DNA of 64,000 nt from JADKCL01 sp031424495 (GTDB lineage: Bacteria; Bacteroidota; Bacteroidia; J057; JADKCL01). The notes beneath the pieces are model-generated. The model was given only the letters and a program-made list of their open reading frames with translations, made no database searches and was not told where the DNA came from. The stretch is from NCBI GenBank assembly GCA_031424495.1, contig JANPHP010000034.1, forward strand, positions 1 to 64,000, read 5' to 3'. The position numbers were made by a program, and so were the translations under genes. This document shows positions 43,163 to 52,458 of this stretch, one piece after another. How positions within the stretch are numbered: the stretch's first letter is position 1; every line of letters begins with the position of its first letter.

Positions 43163-43393
43163 CTAGGCATTCAACAATTTAAAAATGCTGTCTTTCAGAT
43201 GCACGCGGTGCATACGCAGACCGTTGAGGTGCTCGTCGGTTGTGGCATGTGCCCCAGTCTCGATACCGTGGATCTGATGATCGACCTCATGGTACTCCTC
43301 AAAAATTTTCTTGAAGTGTTGATCGCTGACCTTGAGTGCGTGGACTTTGTCCTTTAACTCGGGAAATTCGTGAAGGATGTCGTGCTTTTCCAT
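43163..43393 (-). CDS. YdcH-like (DUF465) small helical protein
   Basis: A 76-residue protein starting MEKHDILHEFPELKDKVHAL, continuing DQHFKKIFEEYHEVDHQIHG and ending RMHRVHLKDSIFKLLNA. The pattern (EFPE, F.....Y...D..I, R..L KD.I) matches the YdcH family of small two-helix proteins of unknown role. ATG at 43393; a longer frame to 43459 has no similarity. No signal peptide. Confidence 0.8.
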   Translation of the reverse strand: MEKHDILHEFPELKDKVHALKVSDQHFKKIFEEYHEVDHQIHGIETGAHATTDEHLNGLRMHRVHLKDSIFKLLNA

Positions 43394-43659
43394 GCTTTTT
43401 TCGCTTTTGATAATGCAAACTAAAGCATTGGCCCATCGGCCAAACATGACCCATCGCATTCCAATACATGATAAAAGTCAGCTCCAGCCGGTTGCGTTGC
43501 TGGTGAAATGCACGGCGACTCGCGGCATGCATCGTGCGCCAATCAATGCTGGGCTGCGCTACGCTGCTGAATTTGATTGCTCACAACACAGGCACCCACG
43601 ATTGCAAAAGGGCTACACCTTGCGGTGCAGCCCTCCTGTCTCTCAATTGTCTTTATATT

Positions 43660-45405
43660 TTAGTTGCCACAAGGATTGGCGCCACAGAGGCCCAAATAGC
43701 TGCCCGGCTTGCCGCTTGCGCTTTTGCTGTCGCAGACGCCGTCGATGTACATGCCCAAGTCGTCATACTGCACGCAATAATTGGCTGCTCCCGCTGGATT
43801 GCCTGGCGGAACGTCGCAGACTTTGACGCCGGGTGTGAGCACGGGAGGATTGCTGATGGTGACCTTGGTATCCATGCCGGCGACTGCGCCAGAGCCGATG
43901 AGGCGCACGCGCACTTGCACGACGTTGGCAATATTGTTGAGGTTCAGGTTCACGACGCCATTGTTGCCAGTCGTTGGGATCGAAATCGTGGTGTTGGTAC
44001 CATTGGCTTTGGTGAGGCGCACGTAGCCACCAGCCTCTTCAATGTCGACGAGCTTGATGGAAACCATCTTGCGTGCCGATGCGAAGTTGAAGTACAGATT
44101 GCCGCCTGTGCCGCAGTCGTTGGCGATGCCGTTGTTGCTTTCTTGGATCACGATGAGGTTGCCGAGCGCTGTGTTGTTGCTGGCACCACCAGCACCGATG
44201 CCTGGGCCACCATACTGACTGTTGGCTGTGCCGAGGTCGAGGTCGCCAACCGATGGGCTTGCGCTGTTGAAGATCCAAGCTTGGTTGATGCCGCCAGTGG
44301 CAGTCACAGAGCTGACGCCTTGTGATGCAAGTTGTGTAGTGATCTGCTGACCTGCGGTGAATCCACCAAAGGAAATCGGTTGGTTCACAGTCGTGGTGCC
44401 ACCGCTGGTAGAAATCACGCAAGCGACATTTACAGCGTTCACGGTGTGGGTGATCACTCGCACGGGGCAAGTGCCATTGGTCACGGTCACGGTATAATTA
44501 GTGGTGGTGCCTGGGCTCACAGTGATGCTAGGCGTCGTAGCGCCATTGCTCCAGATGAAGCCGGGGTTGTTGCCTGCGCCGGTCGCATTGGCAATCAGGT
44601 TTTTTTGGTGCCAGATCGAGCCTGGGCAAGTGATGCCCGTGAAGACTGTCGAGCAGACCGAGCCCACCTGCGCTGGCGGGCATACCTGGGGCCCTGTTTG
44701 ATTGCCAAAGCAACCGACGACTGCATAAGAGGTTGCAAACTGGCTGTTGGATGCCTCTGAGCTATTTGCATTGTTCCAGTTGCCGTTGGTAAGCCACAAG
44801 TTGGTGCGGCTGCCAGCAACCTCGTCGCCAAACATGCTAAAACGTGCAACGCTGATGCGGCAAGCAAAATCAAAATCGATCCGTTGCAAGTCAGCGACTG
44901 GCACTGTGATCTCCCATTGGTTGCGGGAGGGGTTGATTGGGGCTGCCGACCAATCGAGTCCCACGACAGGCAAGCCTGAGAGCGAGTCGACACGCACCGT
45001 ATTGTTGGCAGCAAATGCCCATGAATATTGATCACAAAGCAAACCCATCGCCAATTCAAACTCCACCTTCAACATGTGCACCGAGTCATTGATGCCATAG
45101 CTATAGCCATTGATGATGCGGGCGTGGCCCCAATGTGGCTGGCCAGGGGTGCAGGGTTCAAGCTCTGGGCTCCATGGATCGCTGTTCACGCATTGGTTTA
45201 CATAGTAGCTGCCATCATTGCTTCTGAAGAAAAGCGAATCGCTCGTGTGGCATACCGAATCCATCATGGCATGGACATCGTCGAATGCACCCGCAACATT
45301 TTTGCCACCCCCGTTACCGGTTGGGCCCACCTGATCTGGCTTGCAGCTTGTGAGCACGAGACAGCCCACCAGAACCGTGAATAGAAGTTTTTTTACGTTT
45401 TTCAT
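43660..45405 (-). CDS. Large secreted lipoprotein with Ig-like module
   Basis: A 581-residue lipoprotein (KKLLFTVLVGCLVLTSC, lipobox Cys about 20). The first 250 residues, with FDDVHAMMDSVCHTSDSLFF, have no recognised family. A Bacteroidota Ig-like strand set follows (WSNGATTPSITVSPGTTTNY, TVTVTNGTC), then a jelly-roll-like region with VSIKLVDIEEAGGYVRLTK, and a Cys-rich tail (YCVQYDDLGMYIDGVC). No sorting domain is visible, so it should be anchored by lipid. Function unknown. Confidence 0.75.
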   Translation of the reverse strand: MKNVKKLLFTVLVGCLVLTSCKPDQVGPTGNGGGKNVAGAFDDVHAMMDSVCHTSDSLFFRSNDGSYYVNQCVNSDPWSPELEPCTPGQPHWGHARIINGYSYGINDSVHMLKVEFELAMGLLCDQYSWAFAANNTVRVDSLSGLPVVGLDWSAAPINPSRNQWEITVPVADLQRIDFDFACRISVARFSMFGDEVAGSRTNLWLTNGNWNNANSSEASNSQFATSYAVVGCFGNQTGPQVCPPAQVGSVCSTVFTGITCPGSIWHQKNLIANATGAGNNPGFIWSNGATTPSITVSPGTTTNYTVTVTNGTCPVRVITHTVNAVNVACVISTSGGTTTVNQPISFGGFTAGQQITTQLASQGVSSVTATGGINQAWIFNSASPSVGDLDLGTANSQYGGPGIGAGGASNNTALGNLIVIQESNNGIANDCGTGGNLYFNFASARKMVSIKLVDIEEAGGYVRLTKANGTNTTISIPTTGNNGVVNLNLNNIANVVQVRVRLIGSGAVAGMDTKVTISNPPVLTPGVKVCDVPPGNPAGAANYCVQYDDLGMYIDGVCDSKSASGKPGSYLGLCGANPCGN

Positions 45406-45941
45406 AACCTTAAAAACAATTGTTGATTGATCTAACAAAAACCACCATAACCTGTGCCTATCCAAAAGCACGGGACAAACATACTCGTCACGAAAACAAC
45501 ATGCAAGATTTTTGATACATTTTACATAAAAATATATTTTAAGAATTCTGAATGCTTACCAAATCGGCCATTAATAGCCCATTATCGATCATTTTACTTT
45601 GTGAACCTCCTCCCCGACTCTCATTTTAAATGTATGATATTTTGCTGTTTTGGTTCTAAAATAAAGTAAGGTGCTAGAAATCGGGCAGGCAAAAGGGGCA
45701 AAACCATCGGAAAACTGATGCAAAAGCCTGCATTTTGCACCCAAAAAGCTTGTTTTGGGTGCCACTGGCATATCTCTAACGAGGCTCAATGTTTGATTTT
45801 TGGCGGATTTGCATGTGATTGATCCGGATGGAATATCAACCGAACATCGGCAACTACCTTGCAGGCGTTGGCCAAACACAGGCTTGTTGATTGATTTGTA
45901 GAACAGGTAAATTATTTGTTCGGCATTCGCCTACAGCATCC
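45406..45941. other. AT-rich intergenic region
   Basis: 536 bases between genes of the same strand. The first 250 bases are AT-rich and should carry the promoter of the lipoprotein gene; ATACATTTTACATAAAAATA at about 45515-45534 is the most promoter-like part. No gene, tRNA or clear repeat is seen. Confidence 0.4.
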
Positions 45942-47276
45942 CTATGCTTGCCCGCCCTGCCGGCGTGATTGAGCGCGAAACAGAAAATAAAGTGTGACAC
46001 CCAAGCAGAGCAAAAGCAGCGCCGCCCATGCAAGCTGCGCCTTGGCGAGCAAGCCATTGATGACAAATGCCCCCGAAATCAATATGTAAATCAGTGGCGT
46101 GAACGGATAGCCGGGCACGCGAAATCCCTGAAAAGTGATCCCTTTTTTGCGATCTCGCCACCTGAAGACATAGACTGCCGCAGCCGCCATTACCAAAAAG
46201 ACGGCCTCGGTATAGGTCACATAGTCCACGAGATTGCCAAATGTGCCCCACAAAAAGAGCAAAATGATCGCCCAAGCACTCTGCAAAACGATCGCTAAGA
46301 CTGGAGTCCCGGTCTTGGGATTGATCTCGGCCAATGCAGGAAAAAAGACCCCGTCGGCGGCCATCGCAAAGTAAATGCGCGGTGCGCTCATCGTGAAGAT
46401 GAGGATCGATCCCGACACCGAAATGCACACGAGAAGTGCAACGACCTTGCCGCCGATGGCACCAAAGACGGTCTGCATCATGTCGGCAGCCACCCCCTTG
46501 GAGGCTGCAATCTCCCCGATTGGCAATGCCCGCAGATAGGCCCAGTTCACCATGATATAGGCCGCCATCACCCCCAGCACGCCGATGAGCATCGCCCAGC
46601 CCAGGCGCTTGGGGGCGTCGGGCATCTCTCCAGACAGGTAGGTGAGGTGGTGCCAGCCGCCATAGGACCAGTACACGCCGACCAGCCCCAGCAGCATAGG
46701 ACTGATCGATTCCCAGCCTAGCGTGGGCCAGGCCCAGTCGATGGCGACAGGAGCCTGCACAAAAGCGATGCCCGCGATGATGAGTGCAACGATACCGATC
46801 ACCTTGAGGGCAGTCACCAAACCTGCGATCATTCGTCCGAGGCCAAAACCCTGGGCATTGACGCCCGTGCACAACAAAATCACTGCGACTGCAACGCCCT
46901 GCTGAACGGCAGGAGATATGGGAATCAAGACATTGAGAAAGGTTGCAAACACCAGGGCAAGCCCAGCGATCGCACCGCTCGTCACCGCCATGAGTACCAC
47001 CCACCCAAACATGAATGCAGCCAGGGTGCCATAGGCCTCCTTTAAATATACATACACGCCCCCAGCCTGCGGAAAACGGGCCGCCAATTCTCCGTAACTC
47101 AATGCACCCGACAGCGTGATGATGCCGCCCAAGACCCAAACCGGCAGCAGCAAGCCCGCATAAGGTATCGCTGCAGCCACGCCGCTCGGATTTATGAAGA
47201 TGCCCGAGCCGATGCAACTGCCCATGACCAAGAGTACAAGCAGATATAACCGTGGTCGCTTTGCAGGTGGATTCAT
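45942..47276 (-). CDS. Amino-acid permease, APC family
   Basis: A 444-residue membrane protein with about twelve helices. The first helix has the APC substrate-binding motif GSCIGSGIFINPSG; GALSYGELAARFPQAGGVYV and KEAYGTLAAFMFGW follow. The layout matches LAT-type exchangers or bacterial SteT/serine-threonine exchangers. The amino acid transported is not decided by sequence. ATG at 47276 starts MNPPAKRPRLYLL; the frame is open another 46 codons upstream, but that part looks random. Confidence 0.88.
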   Translation of the reverse strand: MNPPAKRPRLYLLVLLVMGSCIGSGIFINPSGVAAAIPYAGLLLPVWVLGGIITLSGALSYGELAARFPQAGGVYVYLKEAYGTLAAFMFGWVVLMAVTSGAIAGLALVFATFLNVLIPISPAVQQGVAVAVILLCTGVNAQGFGLGRMIAGLVTALKVIGIVALIIAGIAFVQAPVAIDWAWPTLGWESISPMLLGLVGVYWSYGGWHHLTYLSGEMPDAPKRLGWAMLIGVLGVMAAYIMVNWAYLRALPIGEIAASKGVAADMMQTVFGAIGGKVVALLVCISVSGSILIFTMSAPRIYFAMAADGVFFPALAEINPKTGTPVLAIVLQSAWAIILLFLWGTFGNLVDYVTYTEAVFLVMAAAAVYVFRWRDRKKGITFQGFRVPGYPFTPLIYILISGAFVINGLLAKAQLAWAALLLLCLGVTLYFLFRAQSRRQGGQA

Positions 47277-47574
47277 GAAATTGCCAATGCTAGAATTGAT
47301 TTCGCGCTGATGAACCGCTTGCGACACTGGACACGGGTCGCAAGGCAGCACAAAATCCGAAATTCTTTTGACTTGCAGGCGGAATATCTCAAGGTGTGAA
47401 TCCCGACGGAGCATTAAAGCAACAGCAGCCAGATTGGCGGCGTTTCTGATCCCAGCTATAGATCGGGTACCAACAGTTCAGCCCTCAACGTTTACCATTG
47501 GGGCCGATTTTTGCGTGCATTGTAATTTTTACCTAACTTCATTTCGTGTTAATGCTGAATTCATCCTTCCAACC

Positions 47575-48231
47575 ATGTTTAAATTACTTTCTGGATTTGT
47601 TGCGCTCTGCTTGCTCGGTGTTTTTGGAGATTTAGTGCATGCCCAAAATGTGGGGATCGGCACGAGTACTCCAGCACAAAAATTGCATGTGAACGGAAAT
47701 TTGCGCTTTGATGGTGCCCTCATGCCCAATGGCAATCCAGGCACGAGTGGGCAAGTTTTGATCTCGCAGGGGCCCGGGATTGCTCCGATTTGGGGTCCGG
47801 TCGGCGGATTGATCGCCACCTTCAAAGCCTCTGCGACACGCACGCTCATCTCCTCGACTAGCTTTCAACTCGTTACCGGCCTTACCCAAACGATCACCCT
47901 CACCTCCAACGCGGCAGTGATCCTCTCGACTTACGGATCCCTCGAAACGACCTCCGGCATCAATGCCGGCTCTGGTTGCATCGTGCAGGTATTCAACAAT
48001 GGTGTTGCGATCCCAGACATGTTTCAAACAACCGATGTGAACGATGCGGCTGGCTTCAGTGGAACGATCGCTTCATGGTCCATGATGAACTCGGTCTCGC
48101 TCACACCTGGCACCTATACCTTCACGGTGAGAGCGCGCAAATATGCCTTTGACAATTTCTATGCGGGCGGCAACACGACAGCACCCAATCCCAACGAAGG
48201 CGCGCTCATCATCATGGTGTTCCCGCAGTAA
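47575..48231 (+). CDS. Secreted stalk-type protein
   Basis: A 218-residue exported protein (signal LLSGFVALCLLGVFGDLVHA). The mature part opens NVGIGTSTPAQKLHVNGN, a motif common at the start of fibre- or stalk-like surface proteins of Bacteroidota. The remainder is beta-rich (TSNAAVILSTYGSLETTSG, LTPGTYTFTVRARKYAFD) and TNF/C1q-like in pattern. It has no sorting domain. ATG at 47575; the upstream in-frame part is not conserved. Confidence 0.7.
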   Translation: MFKLLSGFVALCLLGVFGDLVHAQNVGIGTSTPAQKLHVNGNLRFDGALMPNGNPGTSGQVLISQGPGIAPIWGPVGGLIATFKASATRTLISSTSFQLVTGLTQTITLTSNAAVILSTYGSLETTSGINAGSGCIVQVFNNGVAIPDMFQTTDVNDAAGFSGTIASWSMMNSVSLTPGTYTFTVRARKYAFDNFYAGGNTTAPNPNEGALIIMVFPQ

Positions 48232-48235
48232 TTCT

Positions 48236-49372
48236 CTACTCCTTCACCTCAAAATTTTGCCCGAAGCGCTTGGTTTCGGTCTCGGCCAATATCAAATACT
48301 GGCCAGCGGGTAGTTTGCGACCCACCTTGAGCAAGCCTGGTACGCCTGCGTACACAAAATCATCAAACAAAATCGCGACCTCCATCCGCCGCTCATCATA
48401 CAGCTTGATGCGCACCTGCTGCGAAAACTGCGAATTGAAACGGACCCGCAAGGGCCCCGCTCCGGTCGATGGTCCTTGCAAAACCTCCATGCTAAATTCT
48501 TCCTGTCCCTCCTCGGCCTTCACCTCCCGAATGCGGGAATAAATCTCACGCCCAGCTGCATCGATGTTGCGAATGCGGTAATAATAGGTCGTGCCAGGAT
48601 CCAAACCCTCTTCATAATAGGCATATTGCCGCAGGTCACGGGTATCACCCTTGCTTTCCAGCGTGTCCACAGGCACAAATCGTTCGATGTCTGTGCTCTT
48701 CTCCACGATATGCAGGCGGCTGTCCTTCTCAAACGAAACCGTCCATTTCAGGTTCAAAATCCCCTCTTTGTAGCGCAGCGTCACATTTTGGTACTCCGTC
48801 GCCGGATTTTCCCGCAAGCTGCTCATTCGCCAGACACCCTTCACCTTCAAAAAAAACGATCCCGGGTCTGAGCCAGCAGTGAAGTGGTTCCAGATGGGCC
48901 TGTTTTCGGGGGGAATGTAGTAAGGGATCTTTTCGCGGCTATATGTATATAATGTGTCGCGGTCTGGGAGAAAGGGCACATTGGGAACTGGGCTGTAATA
49001 CAAGCCCTCCAAAATGCGGCCCTTGGGATCAAAAAGCACGAGGTAATTGCCCTCATGCTCCAGCATCGGAAATCGGATCAAGAAGTCGGGCGTGGTCGCC
49101 AGACTCAGATTCACGTCGGGGGCGCGGTTCTTCGCGAGCACGTAGGTGCCATGCGCGGGCACACGCACCTCTCCGGGCAGGCGCACGCTGTAGTCGCGCG
49201 TCACGAGCAGGTAGCCTTCGAGCGATTGGCTGCTGTTGTCGGGGTTGTAAAACTCGACCCGGTGGCGATTGTCGCTCAGATAATTGCCCGGCACGATGCG
49301 GGAAATGAAAATGCTCTGCGAAAACGAGATTCCGCAGAGCATTATTCCCAGACCGGTGAGCAGGTACCGCAT
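48236..49372 (-). CDS. Secreted protein with lamin-tail and FN3-like domains
   Basis: A 378-residue exported protein (signal YLLTGLGIMLCGISFSQS). Residues 20-125 resemble a lamin-tail domain (HRVEFYNPDNSSQSLEGYLL, VPAHGTYVLAKNRAP). Residues 190-275 are FN3-like (EEGLDPGTTYYYRIRNIDAA). The last 75 residues (VRIKLYDERRMEVAILFDD, LPAGQYLILAETETKRFGQ) look like a T9SS type A sorting domain. It ends three bases before tyrS on the same strand... that is, tyrS precedes it by three bases and the two are cotranscribed. Confidence 0.7.
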   Translation of the reverse strand: MRYLLTGLGIMLCGISFSQSIFISRIVPGNYLSDNRHRVEFYNPDNSSQSLEGYLLVTRDYSVRLPGEVRVPAHGTYVLAKNRAPDVNLSLATTPDFLIRFPMLEHEGNYLVLFDPKGRILEGLYYSPVPNVPFLPDRDTLYTYSREKIPYYIPPENRPIWNHFTAGSDPGSFFLKVKGVWRMSSLRENPATEYQNVTLRYKEGILNLKWTVSFEKDSRLHIVEKSTDIERFVPVDTLESKGDTRDLRQYAYYEEGLDPGTTYYYRIRNIDAAGREIYSRIREVKAEEGQEEFSMEVLQGPSTGAGPLRVRFNSQFSQQVRIKLYDERRMEVAILFDDFVYAGVPGLLKVGRKLPAGQYLILAETETKRFGQNFEVKE

Positions 49373-49375
49373 GCC

Positions 49376-50662
49376 TCAGTCGATTACATAGACGATGAAG
49401 CGATCTTTTTTACCGAGATTGACCAAGACAAACTGGTCATTGATGAGGTCCGCAGCGGTGATTGTGCGGCCATCGTCGATGGTCTTGGATGTATTGATGG
49501 CGACACATGTGTCTTTTGTAACCTTGCGGCGCGCCTCACCTTTGGACGTCGTGGCCCCGACTTGCGTGAGAAAGTCGATGAGGTTGATGCCTTCGACAAG
49601 CGCGGAGCGCTCAATCGTGCCTTGCTTGACCCCATCAAAAATCTGCGCCACTTCCTTGGCAGACAATGCATTCAGATCGTCCAATCCGCCCTTGCCATGG
49701 AGTAGATTGGTTGCCCGCATGGCGCTCTGCAATCCCTCAACCCCATGAATACGTGTCGTCATCTCCTCGGCCAATGCCCTCTGCAGTGCATTGGGGCTGG
49801 TCGGCACGGCATCGATCATCGCTTGGATTTCATCTATCGGCTTGAGACTAAAGATTTTGGCAAGTTTGATGGAGTCCACATCGGTATTTTGGATCCAGAA
49901 CTGGTAAAACTCATAAGTCGAAGTGAGCTCGGCGTCGAGGAAGATGTTTCCTTTCTCACTCTTGCCAAACTTGGCGCCATCAGCCTTGGTGATGAGTGGG
50001 CAGGTGAATGCATAGACCTCCTCTTGGTGACCCAAGATTTTGCGGATCATCTCCATGCCTGCGGTGATATTGCCAAACTGGTCAGAGCCACCAAACTGCA
50101 AGTGACAGTTCTCCTTTTGGTGCAGGTGCAAGAAGTCGTAGCCCTGAATCAGTTGATAGCTAAACTCTGTGAATGAGATGCCATCGCCAGTCTCCATTCG
50201 GTTTTTGACCGAGTCCTTGCTGAGCATATAACTCACTGTCAGATATTTGCCCACATCGCGAAGGAATCCCAAAAAGCTGTATTCCTTGAACCAATCGTAG
50301 TTGTTGACGATGCGCGCAGGGTTTTCTGTCGCATCAAAATCGAGAAAGCGACCGAGCTGCTCGCGCATACAAGCGAGGTTGCGGTCGAGCGTTTCCTCAC
50401 TGAGCATGTTGCGTTCGGCCGATTTGCCTGAGGGGTCGCCGATGCGGCCTGTCGCCCCACCGATGAGGGCGATGGGGTGGTGACCATGGCGCTGAAAATG
50501 CAACAATAGCATGACAGGCACCAAATTGCCGATGCCCAAGGACGCTGCCGTGGGGTCAAAACCGACATAGCCGCTTACCTTGTTGTTGTTGAGCCATTCT
50601 TCGGTACCGGGGGTGATGTCTTGGATCATCCCTCTCCATTTTAATTCTTCTATTAGTCGCAT
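49376..50662 (-). CDS. tyrS: Tyrosyl-tRNA synthetase
   Basis: Class I synthetase attaching tyrosine to tRNA-Tyr. The 428 residues show GFDPTAASLGIGNL with the HIGH-like segment, the tyrosine-binding QLIQGYDFLHLHQKENCHLQ and GGSDQFGNITAGMEMI, the KMSKS-like KFGKSEKGN near residue 237, and a C-terminal S4 RNA-binding domain (EARRKVTKDTCVAINTSK). Length and layout are those of the TyrRS bacterial type. ATG at 50662. Confidence 0.96.
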   Translation of the reverse strand: MRLIEELKWRGMIQDITPGTEEWLNNNKVSGYVGFDPTAASLGIGNLVPVMLLLHFQRHGHHPIALIGGATGRIGDPSGKSAERNMLSEETLDRNLACMREQLGRFLDFDATENPARIVNNYDWFKEYSFLGFLRDVGKYLTVSYMLSKDSVKNRMETGDGISFTEFSYQLIQGYDFLHLHQKENCHLQFGGSDQFGNITAGMEMIRKILGHQEEVYAFTCPLITKADGAKFGKSEKGNIFLDAELTSTYEFYQFWIQNTDVDSIKLAKIFSLKPIDEIQAMIDAVPTSPNALQRALAEEMTTRIHGVEGLQSAMRATNLLHGKGGLDDLNALSAKEVAQIFDGVKQGTIERSALVEGINLIDFLTQVGATTSKGEARRKVTKDTCVAINTSKTIDDGRTITAADLINDQFVLVNLGKKDRFIVYVID

Positions 50663-50669
50663 TTTTCCT

Positions 50670-50677
50670 TATATTTG
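50670..50677 (+). promoter_or_regulatory. Bacteroidota-type -7 element TATATTTG
   Basis: A perfect TAnnTTTG on the plus strand, directed away from tyrS. It lies 62 bases before a very small reading frame with a strong ribosome binding site and about 200 bases before the TPR gene. A -33 box is not clear. Confidence 0.45.
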
Positions 50678-50738
50678 CACTCCCGCTGGGCAAAATTACA
50701 GTATAGGCACATTAGAAGAAAGCTCAGGAAGGCGGGGA

Positions 50739-50795
50739 ATGAAAAGAACTGCTCCAATGCGAAAATTTGATCTCAAAAACGCAAAGGGTTGGTAA
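50739..50795 (+). CDS. Possible 18-residue peptide
   Basis: ATG at 50739 follows AGGAAGGCGGGGA, an unusually good ribosome binding site here, and encodes MKRTAPMRKFDLKNAKGW before TAA. It lies behind a TATATTTG promoter element and ahead of the TPR gene. The peptide is basic. It might be a small protein or a leader peptide; there is no homology evidence. Confidence 0.3.
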   Translation: MKRTAPMRKFDLKNAKGW

Positions 50796-50873
50796 CTGTT
50801 GTGGTTTTTTTATTTATCTTGTGAAGGTTTATTGATCTCTACTCACCCGAAATAGGACAATCAGGGGAATGTC

Positions 50874-52214
50874 GTGATCAAATACATTTTGATAATTATG
50901 AGGGCACTCAAAATCCACATTCTCCTTCTGCTGACCGTCTTCACGATGTTGGGCGCAAACTTGTTTGCCCAAGGCGCGGGGAAGGCATCCTACATCCAGG
51001 CAGAAAACCTCCGTAAGTCCAAGCGCTATCAAGAAGCGATTGACAAGTACGACGAGGCGATCAAGCTTGAGGTAGGCAACTACCGCTACTACTTCTCGCG
51101 TGGCAAATGCTATTATGCCATGAAGGAGTATGACCTCGCCCTCTCCTCTTTTGAGGAAACGGTCGAGTACAAAAAAGACTTCGTGTTCGCTTACACCCTG
51201 ATCGCCAAGATTTATCGTCGCAAGGAAGATTTGCCAAATGCGATCTACTATTACGACCTAGCATTCCAAAACGAGCAGGATCCCAAGCGCAAGGTTGGCT
51301 ATAAAATGGAAGCGATCAAGCTGCTACTTCAGCAAAACAAAACCGCTGAAGCCCAAAAGCATCTCGCCGAAGTCAAAGCCGTCGCCCCCGACAACCTCAA
51401 CATTCTCTACTTTGACGCCAAAATCTCCAACCAAAATGGAGATTATGAAAACGCCAAAAGCAGCATGTTGACCGCCACGGCATCTCCAGCGATGGCCACT
51501 GAAGCACCAGCAAACGCAGCTAAGTATTGGTATGAGCTGGGCTATGCCTACAACAAAATGGGCGACTTCCAAAATGCTCAAAAGGCATGGGAAAAAGCCT
51601 ACTTTGGTAAATACAAGCCGCTGATCGATCGCGAAAAGTCGATCAACAGCCCTGCATATTTCTATCGCATGGCTGTCTCCTATTATATGATCAATGCCTT
51701 TGACGAGTGCAAGCAGCAGATCGACAAAGCTTTGGAGTTGCAAAACAACTTCTCTGCAGCCTACTTGCTCATGGGCAAGATGGACAAGAAGCGTGGCAAT
51801 TTCTCTGGCGCCGTCGAGAATTACAAGAGCGCTGCCAACTTTGAAACCGATCCTGCCAAAAAAGGCAAGCTCGAGTCGATGTTGGTTTCCTTGCAAGTTG
51901 ATGCAGAAGACTTCAATGGTGCCGTCAATACTGCCAACAGTGTGCTCGGCAAGCAGCCCAATAGCCCACAGGTGATTTACCTCAAGGCGCTGTCACAATA
52001 CCGCCTCGGTCAATACAACAGCGCAATCAGCTCTTTGGAGTCCTTGATGGCGACCACCACCGATCAGATCACCAAAGCCAAGTACAACTTCATCATTGGG
52101 ATGTGTGCACGCACAACCGACGTTGAAAAAGCCAAGGCTTCGTTCAAAAATGCAATGTTTGGCCCCTATAAGCCTGCTGCCAAAAATGAGCTGGACAAGC
52201 TTATGAAAGGCTAA
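50874..52214 (+). CDS. Secreted TPR-repeat protein
   Basis: A 446-residue exported protein with signal helix RALKIHILLLLTVFTMLGAN and mature start near FAQGAGKASYI. The rest is a series of about ten tetratricopeptide repeats, e.g. SKRYQEAIDKYDEAIKLE, MKEYDLALSSFEETVEYK, KRGNFSGAVENYKSAANFE and LGQYNSAISSLESLMATT. It is a scaffold, probably periplasmic; partners unknown. The start is GTG at 50874 with AGGGG at a good distance; ATG at 50898 is the alternative. A strong terminator follows. Confidence 0.85.
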   Translation: MIKYILIIMRALKIHILLLLTVFTMLGANLFAQGAGKASYIQAENLRKSKRYQEAIDKYDEAIKLEVGNYRYYFSRGKCYYAMKEYDLALSSFEETVEYKKDFVFAYTLIAKIYRRKEDLPNAIYYYDLAFQNEQDPKRKVGYKMEAIKLLLQQNKTAEAQKHLAEVKAVAPDNLNILYFDAKISNQNGDYENAKSSMLTATASPAMATEAPANAAKYWYELGYAYNKMGDFQNAQKAWEKAYFGKYKPLIDREKSINSPAYFYRMAVSYYMINAFDECKQQIDKALELQNNFSAAYLLMGKMDKKRGNFSGAVENYKSAANFETDPAKKGKLESMLVSLQVDAEDFNGAVNTANSVLGKQPNSPQVIYLKALSQYRLGQYNSAISSLESLMATTTDQITKAKYNFIIGMCARTTDVEKAKASFKNAMFGPYKPAAKNELDKLMKG

Positions 52215-52233
52215 TCCTTAAAGGACCACCGAT

Positions 52234-52274
52234 AAAAGCGAAAGGCGATCCATTGGATCGCCCTTCGCTTTTTT
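52234..52274. terminator. Intrinsic terminator of the TPR gene
   Basis: AAAAGCGAAAGGCGATCC pairs with GGATCGCCCTTCGCTTTT with one mismatch, loop ATT, then a T-run. It starts 20 bases after the stop. Confidence 0.92.
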
Positions 52275-52338
52275 ATGGGTGCGCTTCGGACTAGAAATCA
52301 ATCAGATATTGTTCGCATATTGGTTACCGGTATTACGC

Positions 52339-52366
52339 GTAGCGGCAGGGCATGCCCTGCCGCTAC
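52339..52366. repeat. 28-base perfect palindrome
   Basis: GTAGCGGCAGGGCA joined directly to its reverse complement, with no spacer. It sits between convergent genes. GTAG...CTAC ends and a GCATGC centre recall the palindrome at 23992-24037 (GTAGGAA...TTCCTAC, centre ATGCAT), so the two may belong to one REP-like class. Confidence 0.75.
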
Positions 52367-52458
52367 TCATGATCAAATTGAAAAATGGCCATTCCAACGG
52401 AACTGGCATGGATCAATCAAAATTTCAAACGCAGCTGGCGTTTTTTTCGCTCCAATTC

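Noticed and set aside
45931..47217. 428-codon frame overlapping the amino-acid permease on the same strand
   Set aside because: The other frame has the APC motifs and helix pattern; this one reads as Cys/His/Gly-rich noise.
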